Source: Streptococcus equi subsp. equi (GTDB lineage Bacteria; Bacillota; Bacilli; Lactobacillales; Streptococcaceae). From it: a stretch of 64,000 nt of DNA. A program made the translations under genes and the position numbers. The notes under the pieces were generated by a model. It was not told where the DNA came from, made no database searches, and was given only the letters and a program-made list of their open reading frames with translations. Below, in pieces: positions 8,120 to 17,633 of this stretch; the first letter of the stretch is position 1, and each line of letters opens with the position of its first letter. The DNA lies in assembly GCA_900637675.1 (NCBI GenBank), contig LR134389.1:2046001-2110000 (forward strand), given 5' to 3'.

Positions 8120-10657
8120 ATGAAACAACATCAACGATTTTTATCCCTCGTTGGACTGCTGTTAGCCTGCAACCTTGCCTTAACAGCCTGCCAAACGCAT
8201 TCGCAAAAGGGACATTCTCAGGAGCCTAAAAAGCACCAAAAGGCTACGAAAAAGAAAAAACAAAAAAGCAGTAAGACTGCGAAAAAAAGAGAACGTCACC
8301 AAGTCCCTGGGATTGATGTCCCAACTGATGATGGCTTTTTATTGACCAGCGAATCGCAAATTGAACGCAAAACAGATACAGGTATCATTGTGAAGCATGG
8401 CGATCACAAGCATTTCTTCTTTTACTCAGATTTGAAGGGGACAAAATGGGCTTACCTGATTCCTAAGGATTACAAGGAAGCACAGCCTGCTTCTAACCAA
8501 GCGGCAAGGTCTGGATCAGTAGTCTCAACTGGTCATGCTGGAGACGGCTATGTCTTTAATCCAGCTGACATTGTTGCTGAGGACGCCTATGGCTACACTG
8601 TTCGTCATGGAGATCATTACCACTATATCCTCAAATCAAGCCTGCCATCAGCAACCATCAACCACATCGCATCAACCACACCTCACTTCCCATCAACACC
8701 ACCTAGCATTCATCAGCAGGGGGGTATCCCAGGAATTGACTTCAAAACTAGTGATGGCTTCTTATTTGATGGCACCAACATTAGCGGTGTCACTGACACT
8801 GGAATCCTGGTGAAGCATGGGAACCATTTGCACCCTATTAGCTTTGAGGACTTAAAGCGTAGCAAATGGGCTTATTTAGTGGAGCAATATAAGAAAAAGG
8901 ACCACACCAAGCCTCAGGAAGGAGACTATCGCGCCTATATAGCTTATCTCGCCAAGGAGCTAAAGGTAGATCAAGCACGCATTAAGCAGGTGAATGTAGA
9001 CGGTCAGGTCGGCTTTGAATACCCTCATGAGGACCACACGCACGTCATCTGGCTAAAGGATATTGATCTTTCTAAGCCATTTAAAACTCCAGAAGAACAG
9101 ATCCTCAAAAAGATAGACGGAGAAACCTTTGAACAGCGCAAAGAAAGACTCATCAAAGAATTTATGGATCGCTTCAAGGTTCGTCGTGAGGACATCTCAA
9201 TTGAGGGCAACTACATGACCATTAGTCATGGGGACCATGCTCACATCTATAAGATTGACCCAGAATTGCCAGATGATCCTGAGCGCAATGTCAAGACAGA
9301 ATCAACCAATCTAGAGGTCGAAACTCAGCTCGTTTATGGTCCTTTCTATACGGAAAATTCATCTGAAAATCTAACACGTGATGGGGTCTATAAAAAATAT
9401 CACCCAGAGGGCATCAAAAACATCAAAAACTTTATCCATGTGTTGTTTAGTACAAATAGTGAATACGGCGACATTGAGGTTAATGGCATTAAAACTAAAC
9501 GTGTGCACTATTTGGTTCGTAAGGATTTGGACTGGAAGGATTTGAACATTCAGCGTCCAGAGGCAATCAAGCATGAGGGGCGTATCTTTAAGGGCTGGAG
9601 TGCTGAGTTGCCAACAGCTGGCAAGATGGACAGAGAACATCAACGCTTCTATGTAGATTTTGATAAGGTTAGAAAGCAGCCTACCAAGGCTGTCTACGGG
9701 CCAGGTGATGATGTTTCAGACCTTGACTTAGAAAATTATGTTCCTGTCTGGTTCACCACAATCTTTAATGGGCGATTGAAGCTTAACGGCGTGACTCAAG
9801 GAGGCTTCTTCTACAATGTTCGTAGTGGTCTTACCTGGAAGGAAGCTAAGGAGCAAGGACTTGTTATCCCTGAGCCCGTCCCAGATCCAGGCTATGAATT
9901 TATTGAATACCGCAGTGGAGTGAACCTTGCCAATAACTTTAATCTAACTGATTTTGCTAAGAGATTTTCTATCACACAAAATGAAAACGATAAGGTAGCC
10001 TTTACTGGCCTATTCTCAGCAGCCTTTGGAACTACTGCTCCTTATATTGGACCTTACATCGCTGTTAATCCTGACAAGCCAACTGATCTAGAGGATCCTA
10101 GCAGACACCCTAATTATTACTTCCACGATCCGAGACACTATGTAGCCGTTGCCTTTAAGGCAGGAGAGGGCGGACAGCTGATTAGCCGAGCTGGTAAGGG
10201 TAAGACTGCCGTTTACCTTGTTCGTAAGGGACACTCATTACATACAGCTGGTATCCTACCACCATCAGTACAGCCAGATGCCGGCTACAAGCGTGATTAC
10301 AATAAGCCTATTATTTCAACTGAGGAATATGATAAGGAAGTCACTGAGGATATTGTTTATAACGTCAACTTTGATAAAATAACCAACAACGATGTTACAG
10401 GTAATAGTAATCACTCAGGGAATACCTGGCTACCAGGTGATCCACTACCTAAGGAGCCTCAAACTCCTAATCACACTGGCAGCACTGGAAGCTGGCTAGA
10501 AGAATTTGTAGCGCCCGTTTCTGACTCCGACGAGGACGACCTATTAGCACCTGACCCTGAGCTTGTTGGTAAGACGCCAGTAAGTGATAAGCCAGCCAGC
10601 TATTTTTTAGGTGAGTCAGAGACAGCTAGCAGCACATCAGTAGCTAGCAACAGCTAA
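8120..10657 (+). CDS. htpA: histidine-triad surface lipoprotein (Pht/HtpA family)
   Basis: This is a surface protein of the pneumococcal-histidine-triad family, thought to scavenge zinc and feed the AdcA/Lmb importers; it also binds complement regulators in some species. The lipoprotein signal ends in the lipobox LTAC near residue 24, followed by a Lys-rich linker. Five HxxHxH triads can be counted: HGDHKH, HGDHYH, HGNHLH, HEDHTH and HGDHAH. The second half is a large region without triads. At 845 residues it fits the long members. The ATG is preceded by GGAAGGAG with rather long spacing. Two AdcR boxes upstream agree with zinc control. In-frame sequence continues beyond the stop (see findings). 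Confidence 0.88.
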   Translation: MKQHQRFLSLVGLLLACNLALTACQTHSQKGHSQEPKKHQKATKKKKQKSSKTAKKRERHQVPGIDVPTDDGFLLTSESQIERKTDTGIIVKHGDHKHFFFYSDLKGTKWAYLIPKDYKEAQPASNQAARSGSVVSTGHAGDGYVFNPADIVAEDAYGYTVRHGDHYHYILKSSLPSATINHIASTTPHFPSTPPSIHQQGGIPGIDFKTSDGFLFDGTNISGVTDTGILVKHGNHLHPISFEDLKRSKWAYLVEQYKKKDHTKPQEGDYRAYIAYLAKELKVDQARIKQVNVDGQVGFEYPHEDHTHVIWLKDIDLSKPFKTPEEQILKKIDGETFEQRKERLIKEFMDRFKVRREDISIEGNYMTISHGDHAHIYKIDPELPDDPERNVKTESTNLEVETQLVYGPFYTENSSENLTRDGVYKKYHPEGIKNIKNFIHVLFSTNSEYGDIEVNGIKTKRVHYLVRKDLDWKDLNIQRPEAIKHEGRIFKGWSAELPTAGKMDREHQRFYVDFDKVRKQPTKAVYGPGDDVSDLDLENYVPVWFTTIFNGRLKLNGVTQGGFFYNVRSGLTWKEAKEQGLVIPEPVPDPGYEFIEYRSGVNLANNFNLTDFAKRFSITQNENDKVAFTGLFSAAFGTTAPYIGPYIAVNPDKPTDLEDPSRHPNYYFHDPRHYVAVAFKAGEGGQLISRAGKGKTAVYLVRKGHSLHTAGILPPSVQPDAGYKRDYNKPIISTEEYDKEVTEDIVYNVNFDKITNNDVTGNSNHSGNTWLPGDPLPKEPQTPNHTGSTGSWLEEFVAPVSDSDEDDLLAPDPELVGKTPVSDKPASYFLGESETASSTSVASNS

Positions 10658-10737
10658 GCCATAGCAGGACTGATTGATAATATCAACTACTCAGCTGATC
10701 TGGCCTACCAGATTAAAGACTTAGCCACCCCAAAAAC

Positions 10738-10786
10738 AAAGACGATTGATCCTAGCCACATGTGGGCAGAGGTCAATCGTCTTTTT
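10738..10786 (+). terminator. intrinsic terminator downstream of htpA
   Basis: AAAGACGATTGA pairs with TCAATCGTCTTT over 12 bases and is followed by a T tract on the plus strand. It lies about 80 bases past the htpA stop. Confidence 0.75.
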
Positions 10787-10854
10787 GATTCTGGTCGTAG
10801 CTATCACATAGTAGTGGTGTTTGCTGATCTGTTTAGTGTACCAGCTAAGTCTGC

Positions 10855-11283
10855 CTATTTCCTTAAATAATCAGCTAAGCGAGCCTTTAGCTGAGGAATG
10901 ACCCGATCGTCTGCTAAAAAGTCATCAATAGCCATCAGCTGATAACCCTGCCCCTCATCACCAAAAGCAATATGATCTATCATGTCCTGATTCATAAGAG
11001 CCACCAGAAAGACAGATTGGCTGTCAGGATTAACAAGCCCTGGATAAACCCTTTCCCAAACGACAGCGTCCTTAGTCAGTGCCAGACCTAACTCCTCATA
11101 GCACTCACGTGACGCACAATCAAAGGGAGCTTCAGCATTTTCACGACCACCTCCTGGTAAATCCCACATATTAGGGTAAGGAATCGTTGGTATCGCGTCA
11201 CGCAAGATGGTCAAAATCTTACCGTTACTGATCAAGGCTAACTTTGCACCAGAAAAATGGACTGTTTTATCTAAAAGCTTCAT
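10855..11283 (-). CDS. NUDIX hydrolase
   Basis: This 142-residue protein has a complete NUDIX box running from GGGREN through RECYEELGL (around residues 44-67), which binds the metal and cleaves nucleoside-diphosphate-linked substrates. The segment MWDLPGGG just before it is typical of the MutT-like subgroup that cleans oxidised nucleotides, but the substrate cannot be assigned. It is the last gene of a three-gene minus-strand cluster with the ASCH and DUF3013 genes (16-base gap to the ASCH gene). Confidence 0.85.
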   Translation of the reverse strand: MKLLDKTVHFSGAKLALISNGKILTILRDAIPTIPYPNMWDLPGGGRENAEAPFDCASRECYEELGLALTKDAVVWERVYPGLVNPDSQSVFLVALMNQDMIDHIAFGDEGQGYQLMAIDDFLADDRVIPQLKARLADYLRK

Positions 11284-11299
11284 GACTAGATCTCACCAA

Positions 11300-11644
11300 T
11301 CAACATAGCCTTAGCTCAATACCAACAACGCCATATTGGGCTTGCTGCTCTTTGCTGTAGTACTGTTCCATATCCTCCGGCCGAGCCAGTGCCAATTCTT
11401 CATTACGATAACCACATTTTTCTAAAGGCAATGCTTGGTAAAGCTTAGCAAAGTCATCAAAATAATGCAACCCTACGACCTCTGCTTGCAGAATATGGCT
11501 ATGATCCTCTGTACAATAAAAGCAAATCCAATCCCCTACCTTAATAGCCTGCCTTTTCTCATCATTTAACCGTAGTTCAATAGTCTTCACACCCGCCTCA
11601 ATCATAGCAAATGGTCTTGGTGTCAGCATCATCTCATGTAGCAT
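11300..11644 (-). CDS. ASCH-domain RNA-binding-like protein
   Basis: This small 114-residue protein starts MLHEMMLTPRPFAMIEAGVK and continues into ELRLNDEKRQ and KVGDWICF, the pattern of the ASCH (PUA-like beta-barrel) fold, thought to bind RNA or modified nucleotides. Some family members hydrolyse modified cytidines, but no catalytic assignment is possible here. It is separated from the DUF3013 gene by one base and lies 16 bases before the NUDIX gene, so the three are probably one transcript. Confidence 0.75.
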   Translation of the reverse strand: MLHEMMLTPRPFAMIEAGVKTIELRLNDEKRQAIKVGDWICFYCTEDHSHILQAEVVGLHYFDDFAKLYQALPLEKCGYRNEELALARPEDMEQYYSKEQQAQYGVVGIELRLC

Positions 11645-11645
11645 C

Positions 11646-12116
11646 TTAATACCTCGGATAGCTATAAAGCTCTGTTTCCTCTAGTCCTACCTGCCCTTCC
11701 TCAAAGGCCTCCTCGTTCCACTCTAGACTAAAATCAAGCTTGCTATCATCTGCTAAGAAATCCATCAAATCGCTATGCCCTTCAATGGCAACATCATTGA
11801 GAAACTGGGCAAAATAGGCTAAAAATTCACGAGAAAAGCCCTTTTTTGGCTCAAATGGAATAGCCACCAGATAGTCTGCTGCTTGAAACTGTGATTTCTC
11901 CGGATTGTAAAATAAGACATAATCCTCAAAGACAATGTCTTCCTTGCTGAGCTGTCCTTGGTCATCAATGGTTTCAACTGCTGACTGATTTTGAGCCTCT
12001 AAAACAAGGGTGATTTCAACCGCATGATTTTTCTTGTCCCAATCCATAGCATAGTCATAATGAAAATGCTTGTCCATCTCTTCTTCTAATACTGATAAAA
12101 AGCCATATTTAGCCAT
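11646..12116 (-). CDS. DUF3013 family protein
   Basis: A 156-residue acidic soluble protein starts MAKYGFLSVLEEEMDKHFHY, which matches the streptococcal/lactococcal DUF3013 family of unknown function. It has no signal or membrane segment. The C-terminus is rich in Glu and ends YSYPRY. It is the first gene of the small minus-strand operon that continues into the ASCH and NUDIX genes. The function is unknown. Confidence 0.7.
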   Translation of the reverse strand: MAKYGFLSVLEEEMDKHFHYDYAMDWDKKNHAVEITLVLEAQNQSAVETIDDQGQLSKEDIVFEDYVLFYNPEKSQFQAADYLVAIPFEPKKGFSREFLAYFAQFLNDVAIEGHSDLMDFLADDSKLDFSLEWNEEAFEEGQVGLEETELYSYPRY

Positions 12117-12252
12117 GCTCTTGTTCCTTTTTCTAAATAATATCCGCTACTATTGTAGCATAAATCAAGAAGCCCTGCTCTCTTGTATTGTTGATGGTTG
12201 CTAACAGGCTTCTTTTCAACCCTCCTAATCAGTCTGAAAAGCGCATTTATGA

Positions 12253-12258
12253 TATAAT
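12253..12258 (+). promoter_or_regulatory. -10 box placed for a leaderless pabB transcript
   Basis: A consensus TATAAT ends only 6 bases before the pabB ATG at 12265. With a normal 6-8-base spacing the transcript would begin at or next to the ATG. No Shine-Dalgarno sequence is present. Confidence 0.6.
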
Positions 12259-12264
12259 CAAGCT

Positions 12265-14001
12265 ATGCATATAAAGACGATTATTGATTTTAAGGAGCTG
12301 GGACAACGCTATATATTTCAAGCTCCTATCGTGGAATTAGTAGCTAAGCAGATTGATCAGGTGGGACAGGTCCTTGAGCAGGTCAACCAATTTCAAGATC
12401 TGGGCTACTATGTTGTGGGCTACCTCAGCTATGAAGCAGCAGCCTGTTTTGACAAAAAGCTAACAACACACAATAAAAGACTTGGTCAGGAATATTTTGC
12501 TTATTTTACAGTGCATGACAGCTGTCAGCTCGAGGACTTTCCGCTCTACCACGACAGCATGACGATTCCAAACAGCTGGACAAGTGCTACACAAGAGGAA
12601 GCCTATCAAGAGGCTATTGCACAGATTCATCAGGAGATGAGGCAGGGCAATACCTATCAGGTCAACTATACCATTCAGCTCAGCCAAAGGCTAAACGCTA
12701 AGGACAGCTTGGCCATTTATCATCAATTGGTCATTGAACAGGCAGCTGGATACAATGCCTACATTGCTCACGATGACTTTGCTGTCATTTCAGCCAGTCC
12801 TGAGTTATTTTTCAAGCAAGAGAAAAACCAGATCACCACACGCCCCATGAAAGGCACAACCAAGCGTGGTTACAATTTAGAACTAGATCAACAAGAGCAT
12901 GACTGGCTACAGGCCGATCCTAAGAACCGTTCAGAAAACATGATGATCGTTGATTTATTACGCAATGATATGAATAAGATCTGTCAAACTGGGAGTGTCA
13001 CAGTCACACAGCTCTGCCAATTGGAGCAATATTCCACCGTTTGGCAGATGACCTCTACCATTGTCGGCATGCTGCAGGATCAGTGTCGTCTTTATGATAT
13101 TTTACAGGCACTCTTTCCCTGTGGCTCCATCACAGGAGCTCCTAAGGTGTCTACAATGGCTATTATTAACCGATTAGAGCCTAAGCCAAGGGGCGTTTAC
13201 TGTGGCAGCATTGGTATTTGCCTGCCTGATGGCAGACGTGTCTTCAATGTCGCTATTCGAACGATTCAGCTCAGCTACGATCAGGCCATCTACGGGGTAG
13301 GCGGTGGGATTACCTGGGAAAGCTGCTGGCAGGACGAATTTGAAGAAATCAAGCAAAAATCTTCCTTTCTGAACCGTCAAAGCATTGATTTCACCATCAA
13401 AACCACTGCCAAGGTCGAACAACAAAGCCTAATATATCTAGACCAGCACCTCAACAGACTAAGGGAGGCGGCGCGTTATTTTGCCTACCCCTATGACGAA
13501 GAGCTTCTGACAGATCGTTTGCAAGCCTATCTCAAGGGAAAGGACAGCAGCCCCTATCGTCTCACTATTGCTATTGCTAAGGACGGGCAGATTAGCCTTA
13601 CAGACCAAAGCTTAGAGCCGCTTCAAAAAGACTTTTTAAAGGCACGATTAGTTCGCCAATCAAGCGATGTCAAAAAGCTTCCCTTTACTTATTTTAAAAC
13701 CAGTCATCGACCACATCTGAGCGTCAAGCCTTATGAGCAAGTCTTTGTTGCTGCTGATGGGACCTTGCTTGAAACCTCTATTGGTAATCTTTTTGTGCAA
13801 ATCGAGCAGACCCTTTATACACCGCCTGTATCAGCCGGTATTCTACCAGGCATTTTCCGTCAAGAATTACTAAGGCAGGGACTGGCTCAGGAAAAAGAGC
13901 TAAAGCTTTCAGATTTAGACAAGGCCGAAGCCATTTTTGGTGGCAATGCTGTCCGAGGACTCTACTCACTAACAATTGAGGACACCACTCTGCCTCAATA
14001 G
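12265..14001 (+). CDS. pabB: aminodeoxychorismate synthase component I fused to aminodeoxychorismate lyase (PabB-PabC)
   Basis: This bifunctional 578-residue protein makes 4-aminobenzoate for folate. The N-terminal part (to about residue 375) is the chorismate-utilising PabB domain, with TTRPMKGTTKRG, NRSENMMIVDLLRND, CGSITGAPK and GVGGGITWESC. The last ~200 residues are a PLP-dependent class IV lyase-like domain (PabC) with RLTIAIAKDG and ETSIGNLFVQ. The fusion is common in streptococci. The ATG has no ribosome site and follows a -10 box by 6 bases. It is followed by pabA at 41 bases. Confidence 0.9.
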   Translation: MHIKTIIDFKELGQRYIFQAPIVELVAKQIDQVGQVLEQVNQFQDLGYYVVGYLSYEAAACFDKKLTTHNKRLGQEYFAYFTVHDSCQLEDFPLYHDSMTIPNSWTSATQEEAYQEAIAQIHQEMRQGNTYQVNYTIQLSQRLNAKDSLAIYHQLVIEQAAGYNAYIAHDDFAVISASPELFFKQEKNQITTRPMKGTTKRGYNLELDQQEHDWLQADPKNRSENMMIVDLLRNDMNKICQTGSVTVTQLCQLEQYSTVWQMTSTIVGMLQDQCRLYDILQALFPCGSITGAPKVSTMAIINRLEPKPRGVYCGSIGICLPDGRRVFNVAIRTIQLSYDQAIYGVGGGITWESCWQDEFEEIKQKSSFLNRQSIDFTIKTTAKVEQQSLIYLDQHLNRLREAARYFAYPYDEELLTDRLQAYLKGKDSSPYRLTIAIAKDGQISLTDQSLEPLQKDFLKARLVRQSSDVKKLPFTYFKTSHRPHLSVKPYEQVFVAADGTLLETSIGNLFVQIEQTLYTPPVSAGILPGIFRQELLRQGLAQEKELKLSDLDKAEAIFGGNAVRGLYSLTIEDTTLPQ

Positions 14002-14041
14002 TACCAGGCTGATCCCTCAGCACTACTAGATGAAGGACCTT

Positions 14042-14650
14042 ATGATACTTTTAATTGATAACTACGATTCATTTACCTATAATCTGGCCCAATACCTCAG
14101 TGCCTTTGATCAAACGATTGTATTGACCAATCAGGATCCAAAACTATTTGACCTTGCGAAGCAGGCTGACGCCATAGTCCTCTCACCTGGACCCGGCTGG
14201 CCCAAAGCCGCCAATCAGATGCCTAGCTTGATTAGGGCCTTTTATGACCAAAAGCCTATGCTTGGCGTTTGCCTTGGCCACCAAGCTATCGCTGAGGCTC
14301 TAGGTGGCAGGCTACGCCTTGCTAAGCGCGTCATGCATGGCAAGCAAAGTATACTTGAAAGACAAGCACCAGCTAAGCTCTTTCAACAGCTGCCAAAGCA
14401 ATTAACCGTCATGCGTTACCATTCTATTGTTGTTGATGACCTGCCAGCTGACTTTGTAATTACCGCAAGAGACTTTGAGGACAATGAGATTATGGCCTTT
14501 GAACACAGACAGCTGCCACTGTTTGGCCTTCAATTTCACCCAGAAAGCATCGGAACAGCTGACGGTAGGACAATGATCGCAAACTTTATGGCTGTTGTTA
14601 AAAAGCACCACAGCCAACAAAAGCAAGGAAGGGAGGAATACAATGCCTGA
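14042..14650 (+). CDS. pabA: aminodeoxychorismate synthase glutaminase subunit PabA
   Basis: PabA is a class I glutamine amidotransferase that supplies ammonia to PabB. The sequence begins MILLIDNYDSFTYNLAQYL. The nucleophile cysteine is in GVCLGHQAIAE, and the catalytic His-Glu pair is in LQFHPESIGT. The length is about 202 residues. I choose ATG 14042, which AAGGA precedes with 5-base spacing and which gives the family N-terminus, over ATG 14030. It could also serve anthranilate synthase, but its place next to pabB supports folate. Its end overlaps rarA by 8 bases. Confidence 0.9.
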   Translation: MILLIDNYDSFTYNLAQYLSAFDQTIVLTNQDPKLFDLAKQADAIVLSPGPGWPKAANQMPSLIRAFYDQKPMLGVCLGHQAIAEALGGRLRLAKRVMHGKQSILERQAPAKLFQQLPKQLTVMRYHSIVVDDLPADFVITARDFEDNEIMAFEHRQLPLFGLQFHPESIGTADGRTMIANFMAVVKKHHSQQKQGREEYNA

Positions 14651-15914
14651 TAATCTAGCCATCAGAATGCGCCCTAGAACCATTACAGAGGTCATCGGCC
14701 AGCAGCATCTGGTCGGGGAGGGAAAAATCATTGACCGCATGGTCAAGGCCAATAGATTAGCCTCAATGATTCTTTACGGACCTCCCGGTATTGGAAAGAC
14801 ATCAATTGCTAGTGCTATTGCTGGAACAACCAAGTACGCCTTTAGAACCTTCAATGCTACCATAGACAATAAAAAACGCCTCCAAGAAATCGCTGAGGAA
14901 GCTAAGTTTTCAGGTGGACTTGTGCTTTTGCTTGATGAAATTCACCGATTGGATAAGAGTAAGCAGGACTTTTTACTACCACTTTTAGAGCATGGGCACA
15001 TTATTATGATTGGTGCTACCACAGGGAATCCTTTTTTCTCGGTTACTCCAGCCATCAGAAGTCGAGTCCAGATTTTTGAGCTGGAGCCCCTATCACCTGA
15101 GGAGATCAAGCAGGCGCTTAAGCTTGCCATCACTGATAAGGAGAGAGGCTTTGCCTTTGATGTGACCCTAGATGAGGCTGCTTTTGACTTTATTGCGACA
15201 GCGACAAATGGAGATCTCCGAGCCGCCTACCAATCCCTTGATCTAGCTGTCATGTCAACCCAGCCAGATACCGAGGGTATCCGTCATATCAGCTTGAATA
15301 CTGTTGAAAATTCTTTGCAGCGCAGCTACATCACAATGGACAAAGATGGCGACGGACATTATGACATACTATCTGCCTTGCAAAAATCAATCCGAGGATC
15401 TGATGTTAATGCTAGCTTGCACTATGCTGCAAGGCTTATTGAGGCAGGCGATCTTCCGAGTCTTGCTAGACGCTTGACCATTATCGCCTATGAGGACATA
15501 GGTCTTGCCAATCCAGAAGCTCAAATCCATACCGTCACTGCACTTGAGGCCGCCCAGAAAATTGGCTTCCCAGAGGCGCGTATCCTCATTGCCAATGTTG
15601 TGATTGATCTAGCACTGTCACCAAAGTCCAATTCCGCCTATATGGCTATGGACGCTGCTCTCGCTGATTTACGTCAACATGGCCATCTTCCCATTCCTAG
15701 ACACCTGCGTGATGGGCATTATGCCGGCAGCAAGGAGCTAGGCAATGCTCAGCACTACCTTTACCCTCATGCATATCCAGAAAAATGGGTCAAGCAGCAA
15801 TATCTCCCTGATCACTTGGTTAAGAAAAATTACTTCAACCCAAATGAAACAGGAAAATATGAAAGAGCCTTAGCCGCCAATAAAGCGCGAATTGATAAGC
15901 TTTCTAGCAGCTAG
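14643..15914 (+). CDS. rarA: replication-associated recombination protein RarA (MgsA) AAA+ ATPase
   Basis: RarA is a clamp-loader-like AAA+ ATPase that acts at stalled replication forks. About 423 residues carry Walker A in LYGPPGIGKTSIASAI, Walker B in LLLDEIHR, sensor 1 in IGATTGNP, and the C-terminal tetramerisation region (SLARRLTIIAYEDIGLANPE). The chosen ATG has GGGAGG upstream and overlaps the pabA stop, so the genes are coupled. The order rarA then 6S RNA and tRNA-Lys is sensible for Firmicutes, but here an IS has landed just after the gene. Confidence 0.92.
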   Translation: MPDNLAIRMRPRTITEVIGQQHLVGEGKIIDRMVKANRLASMILYGPPGIGKTSIASAIAGTTKYAFRTFNATIDNKKRLQEIAEEAKFSGGLVLLLDEIHRLDKSKQDFLLPLLEHGHIIMIGATTGNPFFSVTPAIRSRVQIFELEPLSPEEIKQALKLAITDKERGFAFDVTLDEAAFDFIATATNGDLRAAYQSLDLAVMSTQPDTEGIRHISLNTVENSLQRSYITMDKDGDGHYDILSALQKSIRGSDVNASLHYAARLIEAGDLPSLARRLTIIAYEDIGLANPEAQIHTVTALEAAQKIGFPEARILIANVVIDLALSPKSNSAYMAMDAALADLRQHGHLPIPRHLRDGHYAGSKELGNAQHYLYPHAYPEKWVKQQYLPDHLVKKNYFNPNETGKYERALAANKARIDKLSSS

Positions 15915-15967
15915 CCTAAAGAAAAAACAAGAAAATGTACTGACCCCCAAAAGTTGGACACGACATA

Positions 15968-16834
15968 TTAGTGAAAGGATTTAGTTCTGTATTGCACAGG
16001 GCTAAGTCCTTTTAGCTTTGCTTTAATGCGTTTGTTGTTGTAGTAAAAAATGTAATCTGTAATAGCTTGTTCAAGCTCATTAAGGGATTGATAAGTTGTC
16101 TCAAGGCCGTAAAACATCTCAGATTTGAGAATACCAAAGAAGGATTCCATCATCCCATTATCGGGGCTGTTACCCTTGCGAGACATTGATGGACGAATGC
16201 CCTTTGATTCTAAAAAATGATGATAGGACTGATGTTGATATTGCCACCCTTGATCGCTGTGGAGAATCGTTCCATTGTACGAATCCGCTGGAAAAGCCTT
16301 CTCAAGCATGGTTTGAACCTGTTTTAAGTCTGGAGACCTAGATAGTGTGAAATCAATAATCTCACTGTTGTAGCCATCAAGAACAGGCGCTAAATAAAGT
16401 TTTTCATCGTTGTTTGGTAAAGCAAACTCTGTCACATCGGTATAACATTTTTCATATGGCTTAGCAGCTTCAAACTGGCGTTGAATCAGATTATCAGCCT
16501 TCTTACCAGTCTCGCCTTTGTAAGAGGAATACCTGCGTTTACGACGAATTCGAGCAGCTAATCTCATCTCTTTCATCAAGCGTTGCACTTTCTTGTGATT
16601 GACGATAAACCCACGATTCTTGAGTTCTAAATGAATGCGACGGTAACCATAGTTTCCCTTATGCTCCTCATAAATCGCTTTGATTTCAGAGTTGATTGCT
16701 TCATCTTTATCTGACTTATCCAATTGCTTGACTTGATAATAATAGGTTGAACGAGCCATCTTAGCGATCTCAAGTAGGAGGTTTAATCGGAATCCTTCTT
16801 GGACCATCTCTCTAATTGTTTCTGCCTTTCTCAT
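15968..16834 (-). CDS. IS3-family transposase, catalytic OrfB
   Basis: This 288-residue integrase-core transposase contains the HTH_21 segment ([17 protein letters not shown]) and the DDE catalytic triad: the first Asp in YTDVTEFAL, the second in [10 protein letters not shown], and the Glu in [12 protein letters not shown]. It starts with ATG overlapping the OrfA stop. In this family a -1 frameshift normally fuses OrfA and OrfB to give the active enzyme. It looks intact. Confidence 0.9.
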   Translation of the reverse strand: MRKAETIREMVQEGFRLNLLLEIAKMARSTYYYQVKQLDKSDKDEAINSEIKAIYEEHKGNYGYRRIHLELKNRGFIVNHKKVQRLMKEMRLAARIRRKRRYSSYKGETGKKADNLIQRQFEAAKPYEKCYTDVTEFALPNNDEKLYLAPVLDGYNSEIIDFTLSRSPDLKQVQTMLEKAFPADSYNGTILHSDQGWQYQHQSYHHFLESKGIRPSMSRKGNSPDNGMMESFFGILKSEMFYGLETTYQSLNELEQAITDYIFYYNNKRIKAKLKGLSPVQYRTKSFH

Positions 16835-17319
16835 TCTCTGGCTTCGTCCTGTAAACGAAGCTCCCTCAACTTTTTTAGATAAGCATTCTCCGTTCTAAGG
16901 TATTCTAGCTCTTCCTGAAGGCGCTCTAGCTCTGTCATTTCTTCCCAAGTTTTCTTTGGTTTACGGCCCATCTTCGTTGGTCTCCCTCTTTGTTTCTCAA
17001 GAATAGTATACCCGTTTTTCTTGTATTGCGCTATCCAATTGGGAAGCATACCAGCATTTGGGAGAGCATACTCAAGAGAGACAGACAGTTGAGACTGACC
17101 TTCAAGAAGAACTTTATCAATTATTTCTTGTTTTAATTCTGGAGGATAATACTTATTTTTACCCTTTCTAACAATCTCAACTCCATATCTGTCCATAAGC
17201 TTTACCATGTATTTGAGATTAGAAACCTGAATATCATACTGTTGACCAATGCGGGAACAAGACATCCCATTTTTTCTTAGTTCATATATTCTTAATTTAT
17301 CATCGTAACTTAATTTCAT
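16831..17319 (-). CDS. IS3-family transposase, OrfA helix-turn-helix
   Basis: A protein of about 162 residues begins [20 protein letters not shown], with a Tnp-type helix-turn-helix repeated twice, followed by a Lys/Glu-rich coiled coil ([20 protein letters not shown]) that mediates multimerisation. I start at ATG 17319 rather than the in-frame ATG five codons upstream, which has no ribosome site. Its last 4 bases overlap OrfB (ATGA). Confidence 0.88.
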   Translation of the reverse strand: MKLSYDDKLRIYELRKNGMSCSRIGQQYDIQVSNLKYMVKLMDRYGVEIVRKGKNKYYPPELKQEIIDKVLLEGQSQLSVSLEYALPNAGMLPNWIAQYKKNGYTILEKQRGRPTKMGRKPKKTWEEMTELERLQEELEYLRTENAYLKKLRELRLQDEARE

Positions 17320-17398
17320 ATAAAAGCACCCCATTGGTAGATTTTCTGTCTAACTTTTGGGGTGCGGGTCAAAATACGATCTTTTTTCATTTTAGGGC

Positions 17399-17426
17399 TT
17401 GAAAAATTTTCAAAAAGTGGTATCAT
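17399..17426 (+). promoter_or_regulatory. sigma-A promoter for 6S RNA
   Basis: TTGAAA (17399-17404) and TATCAT (17421-17426) are separated by 16 bases. The predicted start is near 17433. The right end of IS copy 1 is only 27 bases upstream of the -35 box. Confidence 0.6.
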
Positions 17427-17432
17427 AAGAGC

Positions 17433-17630
17433 ATAGAGTTATTGCTGTGGCATACGAATTCACATCTAAGTGTTGACCGACTATTTTTTTGTATTTTAGG
17501 GAAACAAAGTCTATCTCTAGTATGCAAGCCGTTTCACGTGGAAGCAATCTGAAGAGAAGTATGTTGCCCACCTGCTTATATCGTGCGGGTTCAATACAAA
17601 ACGTGAATCACCGGTGCCAATACAGCTTTC
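17433..17630 (+). ncRNA. ssrS: 6S RNA (probable)
   Basis: About 200 non-coding bases form a long rod. GCTGT and GGCA near the 5' end pair with TGCC and ACAGC near the 3' end, with a large interior bubble expected. 6S RNA mimics an open promoter and sequesters RNA polymerase. The location next to rarA, and directly before tRNA-Lys, matches the remembered Firmicute context. No covariance-model search was possible, so the boundaries are approximate. Confidence 0.65.
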
Positions 17631-17633
17631 CTT

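Larger units (their letters stand above)
15936..17371 (-). mobile_element. IS3-family (IS150-like) insertion sequence, copy 1
   Basis: A 1.44-kb element starts TGTACTGACC and ends CGGGTCA, with imperfect terminal repeats centred on CCCCAAAAGTT. It is flanked by AAA on both sides (15933-15935 and 17372-17374), fitting the 3-bp duplication usual for the group. It carries two overlapping minus-strand frames. It lies between rarA and the 6S RNA promoter. A related second copy lies at 60465-61893 in the same orientation. Confidence 0.85.

Noticed and set aside
8535..8813. 92-codon frame within htpA
   Set aside because: It is an out-of-frame His/Thr-rich shadow of the triad region.
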